Source of the DNA: Palaemon carinicauda
Taxonomy: Eukaryota > Arthropoda > Malacostraca > Decapoda > Palaemonidae
Assembly (NCBI RefSeq): GCF_036898095.1
Contig: NC_090730.1
Location: 32,886,761 to 32,950,760, forward strand
DNA: 64,000 nucleotides
Direction of reading: 5' to 3'
Below are positions 43,506 to 53,748 of the stretch, piece after piece (the first letter of the stretch is position 1; each line of letters starts with the position of its first letter). A program made the position numbers and the translations under genes. The notes under the pieces were generated by a model. The model ran no database searches. It was not told where the DNA came from and worked only from the letters and a program-made list of their open reading frames with translations.

Positions 43506-44678
43506 TTAGACCAGCTGTTGTGCAGCCACCACAGGGCCGATAGAGAATGTATCAAGGCTCCTGTGGGTCACGTCCTGCAGGTAGTGGGCTGTGAAGGTCG
43601 TTTGACGCTTCCAGACCCCAGCTTGTAGCACCTGCGTCACCGAGAAGTTTCTCTTACATGCCAGAGACGTTGCGATGCCTCTGACATCATGTGCTCTGGG
43701 ACGACGTGACGGAGGAGGATCTGGATTCAAGGCGTGGTGGATGACCCTTCGAATCCAAGCTGAGATGGTATTCTTCGTCCTTCCCGTGCTCACAAACAGG
43801 GCTTGCACGCAGAGACGGACTGCAGCTGTTCTCTTCAGATAACGCCTCAGACTTCTCACTGGACATAGTAGCAGATGGTCTGGGTCACTTGTTACAGAGC
43901 GGAGACTCGAAACCCTGAAGGAGTCGAACCGTGGGTCCGGCACTCCAGGGTTCTGAGTCCTAGCTACAAACTCAGGGACGAACCTGAACGTTACCTGCCT
44001 CCATCCCCTTGAATGGGCGACGTCGTATGAGAGACCATGAAGTTCACTGACCCGCTTGGCTGATGCCAAAGCGAGCAGGAACACCGTCTTCCAAGTCAGG
44101 TGTTGATCAGAGGCCTGGCGTAATGATTCGAAAGGAGGTTTCTTAAGAGCCCTGAGGACGCGAATCACGTTCCATGGAGGAGGTCTCACTTCCGACTGAG
44201 GGCAGGTAAGTTCATAGCTTCGTATGAGTAAAGAAAGTTCCAGCGAGGAAGAAATGTCTATTCCTTTCAGCCTGAAGGCTAAGCTTAAGGCTGAGCAATA
44301 GCCTTTCACCGCCGAGACTGAAAGGCGCATTTCCTCACGCAAATACACGAGAAACTCCACTATTGCTGGAATAGTGGCATCGAGGGGAGAGATACCCCTC
44401 TCACGACACCAACCACAGAAGACTCTCCACTTTGCCTGGTAGACCCCTGCGGATGACTTTTGCAGGTATCGAGACATCCTCTCCGCAACTTGTTGCGAAA
44501 AGCCTCTCTCAGTGAAGAGACGCTGGATAGTCTCCAGGCGTGAAGCCGAAGCGAAGCTACGACCTTGTGGCAGATGTTGCAGTGTGGTTGCTTGAGTAGC
44601 TCGTGTCGTGGGGGGAGTTCTCTCGAGAGTTCCATCAGGAGCTGCAGAAGATCCGGGAACCACTCTGCGTGATGCCAT
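43506..44678 (-). CDS. DIRS tyrosine recombinase, element C3
   Basis: An uninterrupted frame of 390 residues from the ATG at 44678 (MASRRVV). The N-terminal domain includes METIQ-like LETIQRLFTERGF, VYQAKWRVFCGWC and SAVKGYCSALS. The catalytic domain has SAKRVSELHG with Arg, RAHDVRGIAT with H-x-x-R, AGVWKRQTTF with Trp and TAHYLQDV with the Tyr nucleophile. Compared with C1, four residues are missing in the GRTK-NTISAWIRR segment, outside the catalytic set. It ends in SIGPVVAAQQLV. It could still encode an active integrase, though its own RT is broken. Confidence 0.88.
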   Translation of the reverse strand: MASRRVVPGSSAAPDGTLERTPPTTRATQATTLQHLPQGRSFASASRLETIQRLFTERGFSQQVAERMSRYLQKSSAGVYQAKWRVFCGWCRERGISPLDATIPAIVEFLVYLREEMRLSVSAVKGYCSALSLAFRLKGIDISSSLELSLLIRSYELTCPQSEVRPPPWNVIRVLRALKKPPFESLRQASDQHLTWKTVFLLALASAKRVSELHGLSYDVAHSRGWRQVTFRFVPEFVARTQNPGVPDPRFDSFRVSSLRSVTSDPDHLLLCPVRSLRRYLKRTAAVRLCVQALFVSTGRTKNTISAWIRRVIHHALNPDPPPSRRPRAHDVRGIATSLACKRNFSVTQVLQAGVWKRQTTFTAHYLQDVTHRSLDTFSIGPVVAAQQLV

Positions 44679-44689
44679 AGCGGAGCTAT

Positions 44690-46420
44690 AAGGTCATTGA
44701 CAGATTGACCGATAGTCTGGTCTTGTTGAGCACCCTTCTCATCAGACAGAACGGTGGAAAGGCGTAGACGTCGATGTTGTCCCACCGTTGTTGGAAGGCA
44801 TCTTGCCAGAGTGCCTTGGGGACCGGGACTGAGGAGCAGTACAGCAGCAGCTTGAAGTTCAAAGCTGTCGCGAACAGGTCCACTGTCGGGGAACCCCACA
44901 AAGTCAGGACTTTGTTGGCTACTTGAGGATCCAAAGACCACTCGGTACTCACTATCTGCGATGCTCTGCTCAGATTGTCGGCGAGCACATTCCTTTTGCC
45001 CGGAATGAAGCGAGCTGATAGTGGAATCGAGTGGACTTCGGTCCACCTCAGTATCTCTACTGCAAGATGGGATAGCTGTTGTGAAAAGGTACCTCCCTGC
45101 TTGTTGATATAAGCCACTACTGTGGTGTTGTCGCTCATCACCACCACAGAGTGGCCCGCCAGGGTCTGTTGGAACTGTTGAAGGGCCAGATAAACGGCCT
45201 TCCTTTCTAGCAGATTGATGTGGAGGTACCTTTCTGATTCTGACCATACGCTTGAGGTCCTCTGGTTCAGAACGTGGGCCCCCACCCTTCTTTTGACGCG
45301 TCCGAGAACAGCATCAAATCCGGGGGAAGGACAAGAAGATCCACTCCCTTTCGAAGGTTTTCGTCGGTCAGCCACCACTGCAGGTCCGTCCGTTCCGCAG
45401 GTCCCATAGTGACCAGAGTGTCCGGGGAATCGTTGCCTTGATTCCACTGGGACTTGAGCCGCCATTACAGGGATCTCATCCTGAGGCGGCTGTTCGGAAC
45501 TAGACGGGCCAAGGAGGCTAGGTGACCTAGGAGACGTAACCAAGATTGGGCTGGAAGCTCCTCTCGTCCGAGGAAAGATCTTGCGACCCTCCTCAGCCTT
45601 GCTATTCTGTCGTCTGATGGAAAGGCTTTGTGGAGATTGGTGTATACAGTAATATCATGCCTAGATATACCAGTCATTGAGTTGGAAGCAGAGAAGACTT
45701 CTCGAGATTTACCATGATCCCTAGATCTTGGCAAAGTCCCAGAAGCTTGTCTCGGTGTCGAAGAAGGGTCGACCCCGAGTCTGCCAGGATCAGCCAGTCG
45801 TCCAGATAGCGAAGTAGACGGATGCCGATCCTGTGTGCCCATGAAGATATCAGGGTGAACACTCCGGAGAACACCTGAAGTGCTGTGGAGAGACAGAAAC
45901 ACAGCACCTTGAACTGGTAGATCTTGTCTAGGCTGAATCTCAAGTACTTCCTAGAAGATGGATGGACTGGGATCTGGAAGTACGCGTCCTTCAGATCCAG
46001 TGTGCACATGAAGTCTTGCGGTATCACTGCAATTCTGACCGTGTCTGCTGTCTCCATGCTGAACGAAGTTTGCTTGACCAACTTGTTCAGAGCTGAGAGG
46101 TCGATGACAGGTCTCCAGCCTCCAGACGCCTTCTTTACAAGAAAGAGTCGACTGAAGAAGCCTGGGCAGCCGTCGACGACCTCCTGGAGAGCATCCTTCT
46201 TGAGCATGGTCTCGACTTCTGCCCGAAGGGCTAACCCCTTTGCCGACCCCATGGCATAGGAGCTCAACGACACTAGATTCGCTGTCAGGGGAGGAAGAGA
46301 TGTTATGAACGGGACACGATATCCTTGGCTGATCACAGAGATCGTCCAGGAATCGGCCCCGAGTTGCTGCCACCTGTCCGCGCAACTTTGTAGGCATCCC
46401 CCCACTGGTGGACATGCAGG
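44690..46420 (-). pseudogene. DIRS RT/RNase H/methyltransferase-like, element C3 (stop and indels)
   Basis: RT is open from 46420 down to 45674 with GGWRPVIDLSALN, TLDLKDAYFQIPVHP and the catalytic YLDDWLILADS. It then meets a TGA at 45674 where C1 has CGA (LLPSQRLVYLG). A small indel at 45640-45655 (GTGTATACAGTAATATC) shifts the frame. RNase H and methyltransferase-like parts continue at 44686-45543 with VVMSDNTTVVAYI, NVLADNLSR, PTVDLFAT and DVYAFPPF. The last part overlaps YR. Confidence 0.85.
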
Positions 46421-46433
46421 GGGATTGCCAATC

Positions 46434-47987
46434 CTAGCGTTTACGGCCTCGGCCGCTCCCCCTAGGATTCCTACCTCCCCTAGAGGACTTTCCGCCTTTC
46501 TTGTCCTTGACAGGAAAGGGCTTCTGCTTAGACACCTTTGCCTTTGCTGCCGGAGCCTGTTTCGATGTTCTAGACTGACGAGGCTGCTGATGTTGTTGAG
46601 GAGCTGGAGGCATGTAAGGCCGAGATGTAAGGGCCCTTTGGAGGAGCGAATCCTGATTCGACTTCCTCCACCTCTCAGCTGTCCGTTCCACATCCTTGGG
46701 CTCGAACAAACTCTCTCCAAGGATGGAGGAGTGTCTGAGCTTGCCGACATCCACGGCTGGGACTTTCGAGTGGAACCTCTCGGTCACGGCATCACGACGT
46801 TTTAGGATCGAGTTTGCCCACAAGTTCGAAACTTGGTGAGCCAGGAACTCGATGGAACGTGCGCCCGAGAGGAGGAAAGTCTCCAGGGCCTTCCTGGTGT
46901 TCTCCTTGGACAAGTCCTCGGATCGCAACAGGATGCCCAGAGACCCCAGCCAGATGTCCAGCCACGAAGTGGCCAGCATGGCACACTTTGCGACCTTCTC
47001 CTGGCTTAGGATTTCCGTACCCGAGAATGTCACCTGCCGGGCGGAGAGTTTCTCGAGAGAAATTCCCCTAGAGAGCTCTTCCACAGAGTGGTGGAGGGGA
47101 AGAGCTAAACAAGACTCCCCCATGATCTCGAAGTACCTCCTCTGTTGTACACGAGGAGGTGGGAGGAGTTTGTTCCCGGCAGAGGAACGGCTGGAGGAGG
47201 CGAGTTCGGAGAGCTGGCCCTCAACCTTGTCTCTGGCACTCTTCACTCCCTGGGACCAGGGCAGAGCCGCGCTGGCCTTTGGGAGCTTCTGGGTACCGTA
47301 GACTTGGTCCAGGATCGTATCCTTGCCTTCGCGGGGGGCAGTCTCGGGGTCCTTGAATCCGTTGAGTTGCCTCATTAGACTCAGGACCTGCCAGGAGGCA
47401 TGCTCCGACTCGTGCTGCTCTCCTCCATGTGGACTGGCAGCAAGGTCTCCGGTCCCCAGTACAGTAGCTCTACTTGGGGAGATACGTGGACGTTCTCCTG
47501 GGGTCTCGCTAGCTCTGGTCGAATCCGGGTTGAAGACTTAAGAGCAGTCTTCAAGTCCTTAGGCTCCCTCCTGGGAGGGATACAGGACTCAAGCAAAGAA
47601 GTCTGAAGTCTGGGGGCTCCTCTCCACGCGAGACGATTCTCTTCCTCGAGGTGGGGTTCCTCCCATTGGTGCTGTGGGAGAATGCCTCACCTCGCTGGAT
47701 TCTCCTGAGGACGGAAAGGCTTCGTCCACAGTAGAAGGAGAAAGTGTCTGCGAGGGGGAAGGGGCCTTCCTGACGGACTTCTTGAGAGCCAGCTTAACCC
47801 TAGGAGAAGTTACCACGAAGTCCACTCCTCTCCTTCTCTTCAGCGGGGACGAGGCTGCCGTTGGTTTCCGTCCCAGATCAGCGAGGGCCGGCTTCATAGC
47901 CTGCACGACCGCTTTGATCAGGGACCCTAACCAAGTCTGACGGCTGACCGACGCAGTGTCAGCAACACCCGCTGGAGGGAAGGGGAT
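46434..47987 (-). pseudogene. DIRS Gag-like C-terminal half, element C3
   Basis: One frame runs 46434-47375 and holds a globular segment (ATSWLDIWLGSLGILLRSEDL, EFLAHQVSNLWANSILKR) and a basic end (KDKKGGKSSRGGRNPRGSG). A second frame (47381-47906) holds an acidic/Ser-rich stretch. Gag is interrupted at 47988 by D1 and resumes at 53749. Confidence 0.78.
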
Positions 47988-48009
47988 CTGTAAGTTTACT
48001 TGTGAACGA

Positions 48010-48179
48010 AGGTTCTGGAGTGGGAGGTGAGACCTTCCGGACTCACCAGTGGTAGCTTATACACCCCCCCCCCCCCGGAACCCCCCCAAGCGGCGGCGCG
48101 AGCCCTAAACCACGCCCCCTTGGGCGGAGTGACCAGGGACGAGCGGGTTGACTCGGCAATGGAAGTCACATTTTTGAAG
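48010..48179 (+). repeat. Left inverted terminal repeat of DIRS D1
   Basis: Reverse complement of 53598-53748. It contains a C-rich run (48063-48090) that is much shorter at the other end. About 20 further bases (47991-48009) occur only on this side. Confidence 0.9.
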
Positions 48180-48499
48180 TTGTAATAGAACAAAAAATAA
48201 CACCGAAGTGGTTGAGCTTACCTTGGTTGTGCAAGTTATGAAGGAATTACTGTGAAGGTGCAAATTGTTGGACATAAAGGTCTTTTTACTAGTACATTCA
48301 ATCTTCTTGTGCTCTCTTGGTTGATATGAATATTGAAAGATTCCAGTTAGTTTGTTTTCTGTGGAATAATAGTGATTGTATGTGTGTGTTCTTGTATATA
48401 ACCTACTCTGTTGAATTATGAAGTTGTTAGAATATTCCCTCTTAAGTACATGGTCTCCTCGGCTCACGGGGGAAGGGTTGGAGGGTGACCCAGACTTTG

Positions 48500-48602
48500 A
48501 GTCCGGAAGGTCTCACCTCCCACTCCAGAACCTTCGTTCACAAGTAAACTTACAGTTCTGGAGAGGGAGGACTCAACCTTCCGGACTCACCAGTGGTAGC
48601 TA
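48500..48602 (+). repeat. ICR of DIRS D1
   Basis: 48500-48555 is the reverse complement of the left outer end (47988-48045). 48555-48602 is the reverse complement of the right outer end (53700-53748). The junction is AAACTTACAG/TTCTGGAG. Confidence 0.9.
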
Positions 48603-48612
48603 GGCAGATGCT

Positions 48613-49730
48613 TCAGGGGGCTTGAAGATGAAGTCCAGCGACCACAGCATCGAAAGCTCCCTGTAAGCCGAGGAGAGCATAGTAAGAGCTGAAGACAGAG
48701 TCGCTTCTCCAATTCATTCTGGACATGATTTCTTGTATAGATACTCCATTGTATAGCAGTCATGATGAAGCTTGACCCCTTATAGAGTGGAAATTCGTTG
48801 ACTGTTTAGTTGCATTTGGGTCGGCTCTGAAAATGCACTCCCTAAAAAGTTGTCTCTTTTTTTGTAGAGACATTATCTTGAAGTGTTCATCTAGCCATAT
48901 GTGGTCTTTCCTGTCTATGTTTCTTTCCATACAGACTTTGTTTGTGTATTCCAAATAGAAGTTCAATTGTCTGACTGGACATATTTTTGGTCTGTTAGGA
49001 AGCTTCCTAAAGCTGATCTCTATTGGCGTGTAGTTGTTCTTTTGGTTTTTGGCCATGAAGGAAGGGTGGTTCCGTAAGACAATGTGTTCTGGGGTGAAGG
49101 TGCTCCTGGAAATGCAGAGATTGTTAAATTGATTTGCTCTTAAAGGGCAAGCTAAGGCTACAAGGAACAAGGTTTTCTGTGTCAGTAGTAAGGTAGTTAT
49201 CTCTCGTGGTGTTGAGAAACGAGATTACTTTGTCTAGATCCCAGCCAGGGAACTGGTGAGAATTTCTAGGTTTCCTTCTATTAACTCCCAATATCATTGC
49301 TTTGACATATTTGTCTTCTGCAAGACAGTAACCTGGGAAATAACCTGACAGGATCGGACCTAAGGCTGCTCTGTAGCTCTTCAGGGTGTTGTAAGACAGT
49401 CCCTTGTCTATAAGGTGATTGAAAAATAAAATAATTTCTAACAGGGGGAATTTGTTCTCTTCCATACTCCTTGTGAATGAAACTTTTAAAAATGTTATAT
49501 AAGTTTTCATACTTGTGCAAGGAGCTGTCCCTCAAGCTGACAGCAATTTTGGAGCAAACCTCAGGAGGAAAGACGTTAGGGAGCTGATCCTTTAAATTTT
49601 GAAGGCGATCAAAGTTGATTGGAGCTTTGCTGAGGGTGAGATAAAATCCTTGAGAACTATCTGGTAGTCTTCGATCTTCACAATATATCGTTTGTGCTGC
49701 TTCGCGACTGACCTCACTAATGGAATCCAT
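48613..49730 (-). pseudogene. DIRS tyrosine recombinase, element D1 (two frameshifts, one stop)
   Basis: The N-terminal part (49445-49730) includes SKIAVSLRDSSLHKYENLY. A one-base shift near the G run at 49441-49446 leads to the next part (HLIDKGLSYNTLKSYRAAL). A second shift near 49170-49190 leads to ACPLRANQF (catalytic Arg) and FHSIRGQASS (H-x-x-R). An in-frame TGA at 48760 follows. Beyond it, in the same frame, come LLYNGVSIQEIM, NWRSDSVF and SSYYALL with the catalytic Trp and Tyr, ending at 48613. All catalytic residues are still readable but the gene is broken. Confidence 0.8.
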
Positions 49731-51826
49731 GGTTCCGTCCCCTGCGATATGGTGCAGAAAAGCATATTATTATTGCATTCTTTATAGATTTTAAAAGCTA
49801 CTTTGTGTAGTAAGAATCCTGGTGGAAAGGCATAGAGAGGTGTTGATCCCTTCCAGCTAATCGTAAGTGCATTATTGCTGATGGCTTTTTGGTTTGGAAG
49901 AGATGAACAAAACTTCTTGCACTTAGTATTGAAGCCATTTGAGAACAGATCTATTTCCGGGGTGAAATTGAAGTCAGAGCAGATTAAGGAGAATAGACTG
50001 TCACTGAGGGAAGTTTCTGTGTGAATGGAACCCAGGTCCCTGGAAAGTGAGTCTGCGATGGTGTTACTTACTCCCCTGATCCATCTGGAATTTATCTGTA
50101 TGTTGTGATCCTTCATGGTACTAAGTATTTTCCTGACCAGTTCATGAGCTAACTTGTTTCTGATACTACCCTGTTTCCTTAGCCAACAATTAGTAACCTT
50201 TGAATCAACACGTATTAAGACTACCTTATTGTATAACCTTGTGGTGAAGTGTTCCAAAGAATAGAAGCAAGCTAATAACTCTCTTACATTGATGTGAAGG
50301 GAGGATTCTTCATTTGTCCAAGTTCCATTTATTGAGAGCATATTACCCGCTATTACTAGTGCACCTCCCCAACCCTGGTTGGAAGCGTCAGTGAAAAGTT
50401 CTGCATCTATTTGTGGTTTTGGAATGTTAACCTCTCTGTACATTTGTCTCTGTTCCCATGGCTTTAGGAATTTTTTGAAGGTGTGGGGAATGATTTTGTA
50501 CCCTGAATTAAAATAACTGTGGTATCTGTGGAGATATTTAAGATGGAATCTTCCCAAGCTTGTATAGGATGCACTGAAATTTAAAGCTCCGATTAACATT
50601 TGATAGGAATGCAGGTCAGATTTAACAGAGTTGGAGAAAGCTTTGGCCAATTCGACACACTTCTCTATGTTTTTCTCACTGGGATTCATAGTTTTCTTAA
50701 TCATATTATAATGCACTCCTAAAAATTCAATTCTTTGAGTCGGTTCAATTGTAGATTTTTTAAGTGAGATATTCCATCCTAAGTCTGACAAGATCTTAAT
50801 GACCAGCTGAATGTGATTTTTACATTTTAAATAATCTTTTGCTAATATAAGAATATCATCAAGATAATTGAATATTAAGATGTTATATGAAGTTCTAATA
50901 TACTTGATCACCGTGTACATTATCTTTGAAAAAATATAAGGTGCTGTCTTTAGTCCAAAGGGTATCACAGTCCATTTGAACTTCCTTTTACCTAGTTTGA
51001 AGGTTAGAAATTTCTGGCTACTTGCATGTAATGGAATGTGCCAATAAGCATCTTTTAAATCTAGTTTGCAGGCCCAAGAGTTTAGATGTAGATAGGGAAA
51101 TATAGTATTGGCCTTGAGCATGGTAAAAGAAGGTTTTTTAATCATGGTGTTGAGCACCTTCATGTCAAAGATTAGTCGTACTGTTCCATCTGGTTTGAAT
51201 TTATAAAATATGTGGTTGGAGTAGTAAAAGGAAGTTCTGGGGATCTGTTCTATGACACCTAGTTTTAGCAGTCTGTCACATTCTCTTTCCAATATTTTAT
51301 GCTTGTTAATTGAATAAAATCTATCTTTACCTGTTCTTTTTAATGACCTCTGGGCTTTAAGCTTATTATTAAACGGAATTCCCACCCCTTCATTTATAAT
51401 TTTACAAGCAAAAGAGGCATTGGGAAGCTTTCTCCAACTATCAATATTCTTTAGTAATGACTTACCTATCCTATTCTCTGGGGGGCTCTGGGAGGAGTTA
51501 TTCATTGGGTTTGAGGCCAAAGGCAAGGTCTCTTTACTTCTATCTTGATTTATAGAATTTGGCCCAATGTCATGATTATCTGGTGCTGAGCAAAGCTCAT
51601 TAACCACTGGTGCTGAGCAAAGCTCGTTATTAACTGGTGCTGAGCAAAGCTCATTATTAACTGGTGCAGAGTAAACATCATTATCAACTGGTGCATAAAA
51701 TACTGGTGCTGAAAAAATCTCTCTTTGAACTGGTGCGGAGCATGGCTCAATTTCTAGGGTCTTTCTTTTCTCTGGCTCCTGAACTATTAGCATGTCCATT
51801 TTGTGACCTCCCCCCCCTGTACCCAC
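49592..51826 (-). CDS. DIRS RT-RNase H-methyltransferase-like polyprotein, element D1
   Basis: An open frame of 744 residues, intact. The N-terminus has a short repeat (NELCSAPV-type units, about residues 30-80). RT motifs are YKFKPDGTVRLIFDMKVLN, KLDLKDAYWHIPLHA, PFGLKTAPYIF and the catalytic YLDDILILAKD. RNase H has ELFTDASNQGWGG, HINVRELLAC, IRVDSKVTNCW and NTIADSLSRD. The C-terminal methyltransferase-like region reads PEIDLFSNGF, PLYAFPPGFLLHKV, the same FPP core as in families A and C. The start overlaps the end of gag by about 80 bases. It overlaps YR by 139 bases at the other end. This is the least damaged gene of D1. Confidence 0.9.
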   Translation of the reverse strand: MGTGGGGHKMDMLIVQEPEKRKTLEIEPCSAPVQREIFSAPVFYAPVDNDVYSAPVNNELCSAPVNNELCSAPVVNELCSAPDNHDIGPNSINQDRSKETLPLASNPMNNSSQSPPENRIGKSLLKNIDSWRKLPNASFACKIINEGVGIPFNNKLKAQRSLKRTGKDRFYSINKHKILERECDRLLKLGVIEQIPRTSFYYSNHIFYKFKPDGTVRLIFDMKVLNTMIKKPSFTMLKANTIFPYLHLNSWACKLDLKDAYWHIPLHASSQKFLTFKLGKRKFKWTVIPFGLKTAPYIFSKIMYTVIKYIRTSYNILIFNYLDDILILAKDYLKCKNHIQLVIKILSDLGWNISLKKSTIEPTQRIEFLGVHYNMIKKTMNPSEKNIEKCVELAKAFSNSVKSDLHSYQMLIGALNFSASYTSLGRFHLKYLHRYHSYFNSGYKIIPHTFKKFLKPWEQRQMYREVNIPKPQIDAELFTDASNQGWGGALVIAGNMLSINGTWTNEESSLHINVRELLACFYSLEHFTTRLYNKVVLIRVDSKVTNCWLRKQGSIRNKLAHELVRKILSTMKDHNIQINSRWIRGVSNTIADSLSRDLGSIHTETSLSDSLFSLICSDFNFTPEIDLFSNGFNTKCKKFCSSLPNQKAISNNALTISWKGSTPLYAFPPGFLLHKVAFKIYKECNNNMLFCTISQGTEPWIPLVRSVAKQHKRYIVKIEDYQIVLKDFISPSAKLQSTLIAFKI
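51570..51740. repeat. Short tandem coding repeat in D1 RT N-terminus
   Basis: Units of 24-33 bases containing AACTGGTGCTGAGCAAAGCTC repeat about four times and more loosely twice. They encode SAPV-NNELC on the minus strand. Confidence 0.85.
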
Positions 51827-53479
51827 CTCGCCTATTACCTCTTCTAAGCGGCTGAGACTTGAATTTAAAGTTAGGGTTACCTTTGAGGAAACTCAACCTT
51901 CTCCCCTGAAATCTGCCCCCAAAGTTGAATTTCCTACCCCTGAAGTTTGCTGCCCCTCCTCTGAGGAGGGGACCCTTGTGAAAGCAGGCAGCAATGGCTG
52001 ATTTTTGGTCTTCAGTTAAATTCCAAACTTCTTTATTGTCTGCTTTGATTATAAGATCTCTTATCTCATCCTTGAGGTATCTAGGAAGTGCTCTGCTTCT
52101 GAAATTTCTTATAAAATTTTGTATGAGGTCTATGCTCCTTCTTAGGGGACCAATAATAATCTTGGACAAAAAATCAATGTCATTTACTTTGGAGGGGTAT
52201 ACAATGTGTGCCAGTGCTGCATGCCCTTGAAAGGCAGAAATACTCATTTTAATATTTTCTATGTCATAAAAAAGTTTTCTCTTATAGCTGTCATCAAATA
52301 CCTTACCTTCAGGCCAGAAATTCAACTTTGGAGTATTAATTAATTTAAAAAAGTCTGAGAACTCCTTATTTTGACTACTAACAAAGAATTTATCCCGGTT
52401 ACCACTATGGCCTTCACTGAAAGTTAATGCTACTAGTGAATTGTTCAATTGAATTTTCCCTTCTCTATGAAAAGAGGGTTCAGCTTTGAAATTGGTGGAA
52501 ATATATGAAGGAATGGGTTTATGGAAGGTAAGAAGGTTGAAATCCTCGTAATCACTTTCATCTCCATTATTATAAAAGGAAAAGAGGTCTAAATTTGCAC
52601 TTTCAGGTAATTCAGGTGATCGTCTTGAGCGCTTAGTAGGAGGGGGAGCCTCATTCTTCTTAGCAGGTGAACCACTTCTGCCGAGATGAATGTTTAATAT
52701 CAGTGAATTATTTACCATTGATTAATTTAAATGTTTGTTCAACAGGTATAGTAAATATGGACAGCAGCGGACCTAGAAGGCTGAAGTCAGGCAATGGGGT
52801 TCACGACTCAAATAGCCCTCTTAGGTTAATTCAGTGCCATATTTAAGTGAATGATAAGTTTATATGTTATTATTAATAATCTAGACCTGCCTCATATGTA
52901 ACCCTTATCAGATCGCCCCCCAGGGCCTAGGCTAGTGTCGATAGGTTTAAAGCGAGAAATGTAAACTCAAACTTACCTGTGGTCTAGCCTACTGCCTATT
53001 AAGTTGCGTGCTTTGATATGTCAGGCAAGCAATTAGTTTTGTATACCTAATTATAATTTTGTTATATAAATAAATTGGAGTATCTAGTTTGTTTACTCCA
53101 ATTATTCGTGTTGTAATCATGCACATGCTTTGCTTAAGCTACTTACGCTATGTTCGGAAATGCCTGCTCTAAGCATTCAAATCATAACAAACTTACGTAT
53201 GGGGGCCGCCATTTGCATTTGTGACGTCATTAGTCTAAATCAACTGCTTTCCATATGACGTTTTCGTTGTAAACAGAATTTAAAACCTTACCTTTTCTGA
53301 ATGATTTTCATGAGTGTTTGATTCTGTTGGAGTAACATATTTACGATATCAGAATTAGAAGGCATATCACTTCCTGCAGTCGATTGTGTTCGTTTTTCGT
53401 TACTGATTTCGTTCTCCTCTTCGCTGGAGTTTTCGCTAAGCCGATACACCTCCACGGAAGTAAGAATTTGCCTAGCCAT
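51747..53479 (-). CDS. DIRS Gag-like protein with a probable intron, element D1
   Basis: Read as two exons, 53292-53479 and 51747-52677, joined across a 614-base intron (donor AAAAG|GTAAGG, acceptor CGGCAG|AAG). The phase fits and gives 372 residues starting at the ATG at 53479. Exon 1 is acidic and Ser-rich with a predicted short helix (NSDIVNMLLQQNQTLMKII). Exon 2 begins with a basic segment (PAKKNEAPPPTKRSRRSPE), has a globular middle (AAFQGHAAL-like ISAFQGHAALAHIVYPS, NFIRNFRSRALPRYL) and ends with a Gly/Arg-rich RNA-binding-type tail (FRGRKFNFGGRFQGRR). It lacks the Cys module of the other families. Without splicing the first frame stops at TAA overlapping the donor. Confidence 0.7.
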
Positions 53480-53597
53480 AATTAAGCCGAGGGCTGAGAT
53501 ATTACTCTGGTTGCTGAGTGTAGAATAATGAAAACCGGCAAATATATGTTGGGAGCAGCGGGAGGGAAAAGAGGAGAACGTTCTATGCCGAAGTCAA

Positions 53598-53748
53598 CTT
53601 CAGAAATGTGACTTCCATTGCCGAGTCAACCCGCTCGTCCCTGGTAACTCCGCCCAAGGGGGCGTAGTTTAGGGCTCGCGCCGCCGCTTGGGGGGATGTA
53701 TAAGCTACCACTGGTGAGTCCGGAAGGTTGAGACCTCCCTCTCCAGAA
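53598..53748 (-). repeat. Right inverted terminal repeat of DIRS D1
   Basis: Reverse complement of 48010-48179. Confidence 0.9.

Larger units (their letters stand above)
47991..53748 (-). mobile_element. DIRS-type retrotransposon D1, youngest of the nest
   Basis: Inverted terminal repeats of about 150-170 bp lie at 48010-48179 and 53598-53748, from GTTCTGGAG through TTCCGGACTCACCAGTGGTA. An ICR is at 48500-48602. D1 interrupts gag of C3: the flanks GGGATC and GGCTGATCC compare to uninterrupted GGGATCGGGCAATCC in C1, so there is no target duplication, as expected of YR integration. Minus-strand order is gag with a probable intron (51747-53479), RT/RNase H/methyltransferase-like (49592-51826) and YR (48613-49730). 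Its codon use is AT-rich and it is unrelated in detail to families A-C. Confidence 0.9.

Noticed and set aside
47940..47992. Target duplication around D1
   Set aside because: The flanks GGGATC and GGCTGATCC are contiguous in C1-like gag, so no duplication is needed, consistent with recombinase-mediated insertion.
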